Shown: positions 9,137 to 17,100, numbered from the stretch's first letter. The stretch is DNA of 21,815 nt from Pholiota molesta (GCA_014925825.1 JACGCK010000468.1:1-21815); one strand, 5' to 3'. Notes: generated by a model not told the origin, from the letters alone. Program-made: numbers and translations.

Positions 9137-12100
9137 CTAAGGATAAATGCCCATCTGCTCTCTGCAGAATTGGACTTTGGTAGCTGGTAGAGCCTTGGTG
9201 AGAATGTCTGCAACTTGCTCAGCAGTAGGGATATAGGAAGGAAGGATGATTTTGTCGTTAACAGCATCTCGAAGCCAGTAGAAGCGCAGATCAAGGTGCT
9301 TCATGCGTCCATGGTGCTCAGGATTCTTGGAGACACTAATAGCGGATTGGTTGTCAATGTGGAGAGTGGAAGGCTGGCCAATGGTGTACCCAAATTCGCG
9401 CAGAATGTTGCGCATCCAAGCGATTTCCTTGCCTGCTTCAACAGCTGCAATGAACTCTGCTTCAGTAGTGGAGAGAGCGACGATTCCCTGCAGTTTGCTG
9501 CTCCAGCCAATCGCACCACCAGCCATGAGAGTCACATAACCACCTGTAGAGCGTCCGGTGTCTTTGCAATCGCCATGAGATGCGTCGCAGTAGGTGGTGA
9601 ACATGTCCGGACCCAGCTCGCCTGAGTAGTGCAGCTTGTGCTCTAGCGTTCCCTTGAGATAGCGCAATAGGTGTTTGACTGCTGCCCAGTGTTTCGGACC
9701 TGGATTGCTGTTGAAACGCGCTAGGTAGGCGACGACTTGAGCAATGTCACTGCGAGTCATGGAGGCGAGATACTGGAGGGAACCGATGCAGCTGAGGTAG
9801 GGAACAGTGCGCATGAATTCGACGTCTTCTGGAGTGAATGCGCCCATTTCCTTCGTTAGAACGCAGCCAGGAATCATGGGAGTCGAAACAGGACTACAGT
9901 TGGTCATGTTGTAGCGCTCTAGGATGTCCAGGATGAATTGGCGTTGGTGGAGTGCGATGGTGCGCGATTTGCGGTCTCTGGTGATACCTACACCAAGCAG
10001 GAACTCCGTTGGTCCAAGATTGCGGCATTTGAAGTGTCCAGCTAGCTGCTCAACCGCCCTGTCAATCGCAGCAGCGTCCTTGCAAGCGAAGGTGATATCA
10101 TCGATGTAGATGGGGACAAAAATGCGAACAAGACCATCAGAGTAAATGTAGACAGACCGGTCTGCTTCAACTCGCTTGAAGCCCATTTGAGTGAGGGCAG
10201 TGTGCAGCTTGATGTTCCACTGTCTAGCTGACTGCTTGAGACCATAGAGCGATTTCCGGAGCCTGCAGACCTTGTTGGGAGCGCCTTCATGGAATCCTTC
10301 AGGCTGTCTCATGTAGATGTATTCCTCAAGGTCTCCATTGGTAAAAGCGGCTGAAACGTCGACAGAGCACAATTCCAGGTCCTCCGCAGCAGCAATGGCA
10401 AATGTCATCTGTATTGTCGCAGGACGAGGCGTCGGCGCGTGCACTTCCTGATAGTCGCGTCCGGGACGTTGCGAGCAGCCTTGGGCGACGATGCGAGCCT
10501 TGTAGCGTTCGATAGAGCCGTCAGAATGCGTCTTTATGCGAAAGACCCAGCTAGAGCCAATGGCCTTTTCACCTGGTGGGAGATCCACAATCTCCCAAGT
10601 GCCATTTTGGATAAGGGTGTTGTACTCTGCAAGTGTGGCTTCTTTCCAACGTTCCGAATCATCGCTTTTCAGCGCCTGCTTGTAGTTGTGTGGATCCGAT
10701 GTCGAGGCAGCTCCAGCAAATTGGATTTCGTCCATGTCGTTGTCTAGAGCAGGGCCAGCGTCGTTCTCGTTCGCAGGAGCAGCAGGAGCCGGAGTGACCT
10801 TCCACCATTCTCTAGGAGGCTTTGGGATGCGAGTAGAGCGTCGAGCTGGCTCAGCTGTGCCTCTAGGTGGATGCGGAGCGCGAGGAGCGTGAGCTGGCGC
10901 TGGAACGGGTGCAGGAGGTGGCGAATCGCGTTCAGGAGTGTGTGGTGGAAGCTCAGGAAGAGGCTGTTCGAGTTTGGGTGGAGCTGGCTCGTCTGGTGGC
11001 TGAATACCCGCTGGAACGTCGTTGGGTGCAGGGAGAGGCTGTGGTAATGCATCTGGTTCGCTTGGCGCGATTTCGGGCTCAGGAACGAAGTCGTCATCCC
11101 CCCCGGAATCCGGTACGTCTGGGAAGGTCGCAGGAGTGCCAACAGGCGTCAGGTCGACTGGAGACGTGCGCTTGAGGCCTGGAAAACTCCTTTCGTCGAA
11201 TATAGCACGTTCTGAGATGATGAGCTTCCTAGTGACCGGATTGTAGAACTGCCAGCCCTTGTAGCCAGATGGATAGCCAACAAAGATGCACTTCTCCATG
11301 TGAGATTGGAGCGATTTGCGCTGATCTCGCTGAATATAGATGTAGGCAGTGCACCCAAAGACTCGGAAATGGCTAATGTCCGGTTTCTTGTTGAACCAAG
11401 CAGTGTAGGGCGTTGTACCAGGCAGAGGCGACGTAGGGAGGCGATTCCAGACATGGACATAGGCAGCGACCGCATAGGCCCAGAACGAAGCAGGGAGGTT
11501 GGATTCGTTGAGCATGGCTGTAGCATGGTCAGAAATGGTGCGATTAGCACGCTCTGCGACGCCGTTCTGCTGGGGGCGATTCCTGGTGCTGTGGCGTCGT
11601 GTAATACCGCACTGATCAGTGAATTTGAGGAAAGCGTTGGACATGTACTCTCCACCCTTGTCATCCTGCAGAGCCTTGATTTTCGCATTGACCTGGTTCT
11701 CTGCATAGGCCTTGAACGTCTTAAACGCGTCAAACGCGTCGCTCTTCCGTTTCAAGAAGTGTACAGCATGCAGCTTGGTGCGGTCATCCAGGAACGTGAT
11801 CCAATAGCGATATCCTTCCGGACTGGGGACAGGAAGAGGTCCATGAAGGTCAGAGTGGATGAGTTCAAGCGGTGCAAGGGATTGTCTAGTTGAGCTGGGA
11901 AATGGTGCAGAGGTCATTTTGCCTGCCAAGCATGCCTCGCAAATCGGGTCGGGTTCATCTTTCGACGAGACGACAAGACCAGTGACGAGATCGCCCTGTA
12001 TCAATTTCCTGATTGTAGCATGGCTGTGGTGCGCGCAACGACGATGCCAAAGTGTGATGTCCATTGGAAGAGTTGAGGCTGCGTTCGCATACTCTGAAAC

Positions 12101-13369
12101 TGGCTCAGTTGAAGCGTCCAGGATACCGCAGTTCTGGGAGTTGACAGTAGCTGTAAAGAGCGTCGTTCTGTCATGTTTGAAGAACATGGTGCTGTCATCG
12201 ACTTCCAAGCGGATCCCTTTGCGTTTAGTGAGGTATAAACAAGCCAATAGATTGTTGCGGAGTTGGGGAACATGCAGTACACGAGTAAGCTCTACAGGAC
12301 GCGCTTCCTGACCCTTTATGACCGGATGAATCACTACACTCCCCATTCCAGCCGAGTAGATGATGGTGTGGTCTGCTAGCTTGATTGGGACGATGTGGGG
12401 CGTGTAATTGCGCATCCAGGCGCGATGCGGCGTCATATGACTAGTGGCGCCTGTGTCTGCGAGCCAATGGAAGTCAGCGTCGCTCTGGAGAGTGGTAGGA
12501 TCGAAAGTTGACAGTGCACTTGCATTTCCAGCGAACTCTGGCGTTGTTTGCTCCGCTTGCCTCGCTTTGTGCCCCTTGGGTTTGGAGCGGTTGAGACGGA
12601 CCTCTTCGCGTGCATCTTCCTTGAACTTGAGGTACTTCTTGCAGTTCGCTTCGATGTGCCATTTAACGCCGCAGAACGTGCATTCGGGCGTGGAGGAGGC
12701 TGTAGAGGACGAGGACGATGCAGCAAGGGCAGAGGAGACGTTGGGAGTGACAGAGGCGCGATGGCGACGTTGGGACTCCTCTGTAACGAAGGCCTGATGG
12801 ATGGTGGACTTCTCGAGCTTGTCCAGCAGCAGCAGAGACGATGCGAATGCGCTGAACTCGTCTGAAAGCGCTCTAATGAGTGTCATGCTTGCCAGCTCAT
12901 CATCTAGACTGGAGAGGGTGAAGTCCTTAGGCCGAAGGTCCTGAATGCGGTTGATAGCTGTGTCCACCCTGTTCATAAGAGACTGCAGAGTCTCGTCTTC
13001 CTGCTTCCTGATCGAAAAGAGGTCGTCATAGGCATTGAAGCGTGCACCAGGACGTTTCTGGAGGTGTACAGCAGCCAGGGCAGCCCACATCTTCACTGGA
13101 TCGTCCGAAATCGTCGCAAAGTGGATCTTCTGGTTCTCATCCACAGCCAGATAGATGTAGCCAGCCGCTTTGTCCGATTTGAGGTACCAGGCGTCGAGTG
13201 CAGTCTCTTCTCCGTCCTTGGGAGGCGACGAGACCGTGGGGGCCTTGGATTGACCGGAAACGATGCGCCAAACGCCCTGGGAGCGTAGCCAAGCCTGCAT
13301 TTCACCACACCAAGTTGGGTAGTTGGAGGCATTGAGTTTGGCAAAGGTGGGGAGAGAGGAAGAAGCCAT
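9137..13369 (-). CDS. Ty1/copia Gag-Pol polyprotein, intact, 1410 aa
   Basis: Polyprotein that forms the virus-like particle and copies and integrates the element. The start ATG at 13369 gives MASSSLPTFAK and is the first good frame after the 205-bp leader. Domains: Gag about 5-225; CCHC zinc knuckle C230, C233, H238, C243; aspartic protease DTG at 305-307; integrase zinc module H442, H447, C477, C480; integrase catalytic D507, D570, E606 (exactly 35 residues between the last two); integrase end with FRVFGC (668-673) and GYPSGYKGWQFYNP; Pro-rich linker about 735-870 with RRSTRIPKP; RT about 905-1150 with catalytic D1004 and the YIDD box 1088-1091; RNase H with D1262, E1303, D1339 and D1388. 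It ends MGIYP, 49 bp before the polypurine tract. No stop or frameshift separates gag from pol, so Gag excess must arise another way. No envelope gene or chromodomain is seen. Function is inferred from motifs. Confidence 0.97.
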   Translation of the reverse strand: MASSSLPTFAKLNASNYPTWCGEMQAWLRSQGVWRIVSGQSKAPTVSSPPKDGEETALDAWYLKSDKAAGYIYLAVDENQKIHFATISDDPVKMWAALAAVHLQKRPGARFNAYDDLFSIRKQEDETLQSLMNRVDTAINRIQDLRPKDFTLSSLDDELASMTLIRALSDEFSAFASSLLLLDKLEKSTIHQAFVTEESQRRHRASVTPNVSSALAASSSSSTASSTPECTFCGVKWHIEANCKKYLKFKEDAREEVRLNRSKPKGHKARQAEQTTPEFAGNASALSTFDPTTLQSDADFHWLADTGATSHMTPHRAWMRNYTPHIVPIKLADHTIIYSAGMGSVVIHPVIKGQEARPVELTRVLHVPQLRNNLLACLYLTKRKGIRLEVDDSTMFFKHDRTTLFTATVNSQNCGILDASTEPVSEYANAASTLPMDITLWHRRCAHHSHATIRKLIQGDLVTGLVVSSKDEPDPICEACLAGKMTSAPFPSSTRQSLAPLELIHSDLHGPLPVPSPEGYRYWITFLDDRTKLHAVHFLKRKSDAFDAFKTFKAYAENQVNAKIKALQDDKGGEYMSNAFLKFTDQCGITRRHSTRNRPQQNGVAERANRTISDHATAMLNESNLPASFWAYAVAAYVHVWNRLPTSPLPGTTPYTAWFNKKPDISHFRVFGCTAYIYIQRDQRKSLQSHMEKCIFVGYPSGYKGWQFYNPVTRKLIISERAIFDERSFPGLKRTSPVDLTPVGTPATFPDVPDSGGDDDFVPEPEIAPSEPDALPQPLPAPNDVPAGIQPPDEPAPPKLEQPLPELPPHTPERDSPPPAPVPAPAHAPRAPHPPRGTAEPARRSTRIPKPPREWWKVTPAPAAPANENDAGPALDNDMDEIQFAGAASTSDPHNYKQALKSDDSERWKEATLAEYNTLIQNGTWEIVDLPPGEKAIGSSWVFRIKTHSDGSIERYKARIVAQGCSQRPGRDYQEVHAPTPRPATIQMTFAIAAAEDLELCSVDVSAAFTNGDLEEYIYMRQPEGFHEGAPNKVCRLRKSLYGLKQSARQWNIKLHTALTQMGFKRVEADRSVYIYSDGLVRIFVPIYIDDITFACKDAAAIDRAVEQLAGHFKCRNLGPTEFLLGVGITRDRKSRTIALHQRQFILDILERYNMTNCSPVSTPMIPGCVLTKEMGAFTPEDVEFMRTVPYLSCIGSLQYLASMTRSDIAQVVAYLARFNSNPGPKHWAAVKHLLRYLKGTLEHKLHYSGELGPDMFTTYCDASHGDCKDTGRSTGGYVTLMAGGAIGWSSKLQGIVALSTTEAEFIAAVEAGKEIAWMRNILREFGYTIGQPSTLHIDNQSAISVSKNPEHHGRMKHLDLRFYWLRDAVNDKIILPSYIPTAEQVADILTKALPATKVQFCREQMGIYP

Positions 13370-13574
13370 GATAGAGCAAGAACGAAACGAGATGACGTGG
13401 CGGCGGTGAGAGAGGATGCGTGGGGGTGTGCGACGAACGTTCTGACGCGATGACGTGGCAATAGGAGCAACGGTGCGTCGAGTAGGAGCGAAAAGAGCAA
13501 GAGTGCAGAAATGGAAAGATGAGACTGTTGTTGGAAAACGAGTTTAAAGCGCTGTGTGCGCGGGGCCCATAACC
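13370..13574 (-). other. Untranslated leader of copy D
   Basis: 205 bp between the 5' LTR and the gag start. It opens with the primer site, then CT-rich sequence typical of a fungal leader. Short open frames in it have no counterpart in copy B and look like chance. Confidence 0.75.
13562..13574 (-). other. Primer binding site, initiator tRNA-Met anticodon arm type
   Basis: In element orientation the sequence right after the LTR is GGTTATGGGCCCC, with zero spacing. Its complement, GGGGCCCATAACC, matches the eukaryotic initiator tRNA-Met anticodon stem-loop (GGGCCCAUAACC), including the CAU anticodon. It is not a complement of a tRNA 3' CCA end. Drosophila copia is known to use the 5' half of initiator tRNA-Met cut in the anticodon loop; the same mechanism is inferred here. 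Copy B has the same site minus one G. Confidence 0.85.
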
Positions 13575-13721
13575 TGTGAGAGGTGGCGAGTTCGGGACGG
13601 TACGAGACACCTGCTGGGTGAGTTTCGCCGTCTCAGTGTATCAGACAGAGCGGCTATGAGAGCCTGGAGTCCGAAGTGAGTAACTGAAGTGTATTGAGGA
13701 GGAACAGAGCTATCTACTTGC

Positions 13722-13754
13722 CTGGAGTCCGAAGTGAGTAACTAAGGACTCCAG
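13722..13754 (-). promoter_or_regulatory. Stem-loop in the LTR transcript region
   Basis: Perfect 9-bp stem CTGGAGTCC / GGACTCCAG around a 15-base loop. It lies about 15 bp downstream of the TATA-like box, so it may fall at or near the RNA start or the terminal repeat. It is retained in the solo LTR with one mismatch, which hints at a role; the role is unknown. Confidence 0.5.
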
Positions 13755-13768
13755 ACATCGTTCTACAG

Positions 13769-13776
13769 CTATATAC
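13769..13776 (-). promoter_or_regulatory. Likely TATA box of the copy D promoter
   Basis: GTATATAG in element orientation, about 62-69 bp into the LTR. It is the only TATA-like sequence in the LTR. LTRs of copies A/B, of B and the solo LTR carry GTATGTAG here, and copy C has GTATATAG. Confidence 0.5.
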
Positions 13777-13784
13777 ATGTGTGT

Positions 13785-13798
13785 CATGTGATCACATG
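13785..13798. promoter_or_regulatory. 14-bp perfect palindrome upstream of the TATA box
   Basis: CATGTGATCACATG is its own reverse complement and lies just upstream of the TATA-like box. It is kept in every complete LTR here; in the solo LTR it is CATGTGATCACATC. Position and symmetry suggest a dimeric transcription factor site; the factor is unknown. Confidence 0.45.
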
Positions 13799-13837
13799 TG
13801 ACCACATCAGCTGAGACTGAAACAGGCAACTCTAACA

Positions 13838-13842
13838 TAACC
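13838..13842. repeat. Right target-site duplication of copy D
   Basis: TAACC, identical to 8812-8816. Confidence 0.92.
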
Positions 13843-14092
13843 AATGGTCAACCAATGGTTCCAGTGGTTAGTGGTTAACCACTGGTCAACCAGTGGTTCT
13901 AGTGGTTAACTAGTGGTCCAACCAGTCATTCCAGTGGTTTCAATGGTTTGACCAGTAGTCTTAGTGGTCAACCAATGGTTCCACCGGTTAGGCCAGTGGT
14001 TTTAGTGGTTTGACCACTGGTTCCACTGATTAACCATTGGTTCCAGTGGTTCCACACTAGTCAACCAGAGCTCAACCAGTTGTTCTTGTGGT
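13843..14092. repeat. Degenerate minisatellite, left arm of unit 1
   Basis: Built from short modules such as CCAGTGGTTTGACC, AACCAATGGTCAACC and GGTTCCAGTGG, with many substitutions and no fixed period. More diverged than the right arm. Confidence 0.8.
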
Positions 14093-14892
14093 TTTTATTA
14101 TCAAACTTAGGGCCTATTGTGATATCTCATAATATTCTCTATTATTCAATAAATCATCAATGCCAAGCCTATCTAATATCAATAAATTTAGGTTTTAAGA
14201 AAAAGAAATCATACCATAGTACTATATAGTGAGCCATTGTAAGCCATTGTGCCATAGTATAGATATACTAGCTTTATAGTACTATATAGCACCCATAGTG
14301 AAAACTGAGTTTGCTAATGTTAGTGTCTAGTAATGAGTAGTCAACTGTGATTTTTGGATTGAGATTCACTTTCAAATCCAACAAGCACACATTTGGCATT
14401 ATAAAACTATAATATATATAAAAATGTATTGAAATTCTATAATACTATTTATTTGCCAAGTAAATTGAATAAACAGTGGATAACTGGTACTTGACAACCA
14501 AAACTAGTAGTACACTAGTATTCCTATTAGATGGAGGTTATATAATATATAACAGATTTGTCTTGACCTTATTATATAATTTTTGGACTGTGGATATTTT
14601 ACCTCTTCACTCTGTTTTTATTGCTTTAAACAATATCTTTATTAATTATCTATTTTAACCAACTCAATTTTAGCTATGAGTGCTATATATACTGTAAAGG
14701 TAGCATAGCTATACTATAGTACTATGGCTTACTATATATAGTAAGCCATAGCAAGCCATAGTATGATTTTTTGTTTCTTATCATCTGATTTTATTAAAAT
14801 TACATAGTATTGGCTTTGATAATTTATTAAATAATAGAGATGATCTTGAGATTTCAATAGGGTCTGAGTATACTAATACAACCACCATATAA
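14093..14892. other. AT-rich core of foldback-like unit 1
   Basis: About 800 bp, very AT-rich, with inverted flanks and TATAG-rich motifs (ACTATATAGT, TAAGCCATAG). A 60-codon open frame at 14476-14658 has low-complexity composition and no recognisable domain. I see no gene. Confidence 0.6.
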
Positions 14893-15352
14893 GCACTGGA
14901 ACCACTGGTCAACTACTGATTAACCACCAGACCCACTAGTCAATGACTGGTTAACTATTAAAACCAATAGTTGACTACTAGAGCAACTGGCCAAACCACT
15001 AGAATCACTGGTTGACCAGTGGTTGACCACTGGAACCACTGGAACCACTGGTCAAACCACTGGTTGACCACTGGAACCACTGGTTGACCACTGGAACCAC
15101 TGGTCAAACCACTGGTTGACCACTGGAACCACTGGTCAAACCACTGGTTGACCACTGGAACCACTGGTCAAACCACTAGAACCACTGGTGACTACTGAAA
15201 CCACTGGAACCACTGGTGACCACTGGTTAAACAAACCACTGGAACCACTGGTCAATCAGTGGTAACCACTGGTGACCACTGGTTAAACAAACCACTAGAA
15301 CCACTGGTCAACCAGTGGTGACCAGTGGTGACCACTGGTGACCACTGGTTAA
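14893..15352. repeat. Minisatellite, right arm of unit 1
   Basis: Modules CCACTGGTTGA, CCACTGGAA and CCACTGGTCAAA combine into a period of about 32 bp repeated roughly five times in 15003-15180, the most regular part of the array. Open frames across it reflect the repeat (QWFDQWF patterns) and are not genes. Confidence 0.85.
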
Positions 15353-15925
15353 AGGTGGTGGTGGGTAAAGTACTGGCTCCAAGTGGGCATGTGAAGGGAA
15401 ACATCAGTGGCGATGATGGGCATCAGGTGAGTACATCTGCATTCCTTGGAACCTTGACTGTGCATAGTACAATTCACAAGCTCCTTGGCTGCAGCCACAC
15501 CCGCGCTATGCCCTCATTCTCAAGATGCGCCTCGATGTCGACAGCGGGCTCAAACGACATACAAGAGCGCATGTGCGGTACGTGCTGTTCAATACAACGA
15601 TGTGCGGGCCCAGCTGACAAAAGCACAGTCAGTGTTGGCTCAGCGGCACAAATGGTATTTTGCTTCTTACCACCCTGGACATCTGTGTTCCCCAACCCAT
15701 TGCCTTTTTTCAATGCCAATGACAACTCATCGGCCGCCAATGGCACCCATCCTCTTCACCTTCCTATGGCGATCATTCGTTTTGGATGGCAATGTGCCCT
15801 CTTTCCTGCGCTTTCATGAGTTATTGGTGTCATCGATTATGTCGAGCATGAAGAGTGTCCAATATCGGGGGAAACCAACAGATGAGGAGACAGGTGGGGC
15901 CCGTATAGGCCCACAGTACGTTTGA
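15353..15925 (+). pseudogene. Broken spliced gene of unknown function, 3' part
   Basis: I do not recognise the family. A readable exon (VGKVLAPSGHVKG, to 15426) is followed by a candidate 41-nt intron with GTGAGT donor and CATAG acceptor (15427-15467). Exon 2 reads on as PRYALILKMRLDVDSG up to a stop at 15615-15617. The sense then moves to another frame from about 15590 (VRAQLTKAQSVLAQRHKWYF, charged and helix-like), continues with LFTFLWRSFVL and ends ARIGPQYV at TGA 15923-15925. The 5' end is cut by the minisatellite. A frame change in well-composed coding sequence indicates a pseudogene. Convergent with the broken gene at 16085-16889. Confidence 0.55.
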
Positions 15926-16084
15926 ATGGGAAACAGAATGAGGTAGAGCGAGCAGGCGTACAATCTAAATGCTATGGAAATTCTCAAGGGCTACTAAACA
16001 ATATAACAACAATGCTTTGAATTCATATACATAAACCATTGCTTCACATTTTCGAGCTCTAGATATAATATTTCTTTTATAAAT
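15926..16084. other. Spacer between two convergent broken genes
   Basis: 159 bp of AT-rich sequence, tail to tail. TATAATATTTC and similar stretches could have served as polyadenylation signals. Nothing else is visible. Confidence 0.5.
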
Positions 16085-16889
16085 CTAATCCATATTTTCT
16101 ATCCCATTTCTGCCATTGCCGCTGTCAATCTCCATCCTCTGAATTTTCGCCTGTGTCACTGAAAGCCACTCCTCCATGTTGCCATAGCCTACGCGCCACT
16201 TCAAAAGCATCAGGCAAACTTCTTTTTTTTTGAATGCTGTTGATGTTTGTAGAATTGTAGTGCTCTAATGCAAATTAGCCAAAGAAAAAACATAGAGCTA
16301 TGGGTAATCCAGCCAACTCACATCTGTATGACTATCATCAAGCAATAGGATGCTACGAAGCACTAAGCAGTCTTGAACTTACCCTCTTGGAGCGGGAACA
16401 TCGAAAATAAACTTGGACTTCAACAATATCCCCAACCTGAAATAAAACAGGTGGCATATATACATACCTGTAAATTTTCACGTTACTATATTTGACATGA
16501 ACTTCGACAGAAATAATTTACTCATACTGGCCATTATTCTTTGCCTGGATCCTCTTGTAGTAGAGAACATTGTTCTCCGCAGTATGCACATAGTCATTCC
16601 CTGCGGCAACGGCTAAGTAGCCATGAGGGTCAATGTCTTTGGTGAAGTTGACTGATGGACTGCCACTGTGTGCTCTTTCTTGGGGGTAAAATACTGGTTT
16701 GCCATCTCAATGACAAGGACATCATCCACAGAGGACAAATCGAACAGGGCTGTAACTTCATTGGCCCAACTGTATGTCCAAATATTCCATGCACGGTTGT
16801 GATGTTTTCATGAGTTCGTCATACATCACATTACCCAATGTGGTCAATGTCAAGCTTTGACGAAGGTACTTGACTTGTTTGCTACTCAT
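16085..16889 (-). pseudogene. Broken three-exon gene of unknown function
   Basis: Family not named. From memory it resembles hypothetical proteins common in mushroom-forming fungi that share a VHTxxNxVxYY motif; this was not checked. Start ATG at 16889 (MSSKQVKYLRQSLTL). Exon 1 (16889-16522) changes frame near 16770-16790 and 16645-16655; successive frames read VMYDELMKTSQP, then VDDVLVIEMANQYFTPKKEH, then DPHGYLAVAAGNDYVHTAEN. A 54-nt intron (16521-16468, GTAAAT to ACAG) leads to exon 2 (16467-16322) with PPVLFQVGDIVEVQ and, after a frame change, LVLRSILLLDDSHTD. A 57-nt intron (16321-16265, GTGAGT to TTAG) leads to exon 3 (16264-16085), 60 clean codons ending NGIENMD and TAG. Splice sites are preserved though the frame is not, so inactivation is fairly recent. 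Confidence 0.65.
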
Positions 16890-17023
16890 GCTATATTTCC
16901 TTGTCAGCATTAGCACGAACAGAGCAAATGACTAACATACCCTATCTTCCCCTCAAACAGAGGAAGGTCTATCTGCGAAATGATTCCTTGAAAAGTGACA
17001 ACAATCTCTTCAGCACTACTTAC
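16890..17023. other. Region upstream of the minus-strand broken gene
   Basis: 134 bp between the pseudogene start and foldback-like unit 2. It may hold the old promoter or an earlier exon (an AG-like acceptor lies just upstream of the ATG on the minus strand). I see no coding content I can support. Confidence 0.35.
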
Positions 17024-17091
17024 CACTCCACCACTTTTAGTTACCAGTTGCCGCTGGAATCCACTGGAATCCAGTGGATTTCCAGCAGATT
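17024..17091 (+). repeat. Left terminal inverted repeat of unit 2
   Basis: Starts CACTCCACCAC and includes AGTTACCAGTT and CTGGAATCCACTGGAATCC. Pairs with 18562-18630. Confidence 0.75.
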
Positions 17092-17100
17092 AGTACTAGA

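Larger units (their letters stand above)
8817..13837 (-). mobile_element. Intact Ty1/copia LTR retrotransposon (copy D)
   Basis: A 5021-bp complete element on the minus strand: 5' LTR 13575-13837, primer site 13562-13574, leader to 13370, gag-pol 13369-9137, polypurine tract 9087-9080 and 3' LTR 9079-8817. Both LTRs are 263 bp and I find no difference between them by eye. It is flanked by the 5-bp duplication TAACC. The domain order protease-integrase-RT-RNase H defines the Ty1/copia superfamily. Identical LTRs plus an open 1410-codon frame indicate very recent insertion and possible autonomy. It lies inside a minisatellite arm and opposite to the older A-B-C array. Confidence 0.97.
13575..13837 (-). 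repeat. 5' LTR of copy D
   Basis: 263 bp, apparently identical to the 3' LTR. It should hold the element promoter. Two copies of AGTTACTCACTTCGGACTCCAG lie in its middle, the first forming part of a stem-loop. Confidence 0.96.
13838..15352. mobile_element. Foldback-like unit 1: long inverted repeat with minisatellite arms
   Basis: The left arm is CCAGTGGTT-rich array (13838-14092, continued outward at 8801-8816). The right arm (14893-15352) is the reverse-complement array, CCACTGGAACCACTGG. The AT-rich flanks of the core are also inverted copies: 14098-14325 aligns with the complement of 14655-14880, for example TCTATTATTCAATAAAT against CTATTATTTAATAAATT. The loop is about 330 bp with no supported gene. 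Arms built of tandem repeats around a spacer are the hallmark of foldback (FB) transposons. No transposase or clear target duplication is seen, so the class is inference; a satellite inverted by recombination is the alternative. Confidence 0.6.

Noticed and set aside
11300..11893. Plus-strand frames of 100-197 codons opposite gag-pol
   Set aside because: They are antisense shadows of the real gene; the same shadows appear opposite copy B.
13302..13610. Open frames in the leader and 5' LTR of copy D, possible upstream gene
   Set aside because: Not preserved in copy B, overlap the gag start, and have low-complexity Ser/Pro/His composition.
14476..14658. 60-codon frame in the core of unit 1 as a possible transposase remnant
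   Set aside because: Very AT-rich, Phe/Tyr/Leu/Ile-biased, no catalytic motif; chance is more likely.
14958..15164. Minus-strand open frame with QWFDQWF repeats
   Set aside because: It is the minisatellite translated; the repeat period and lack of any other coding sign explain it.
13843..15352. Possible CRISPR-like array
   Set aside because: Repeats are contiguous and degenerate, without unique spacers, in a eukaryote-type context.
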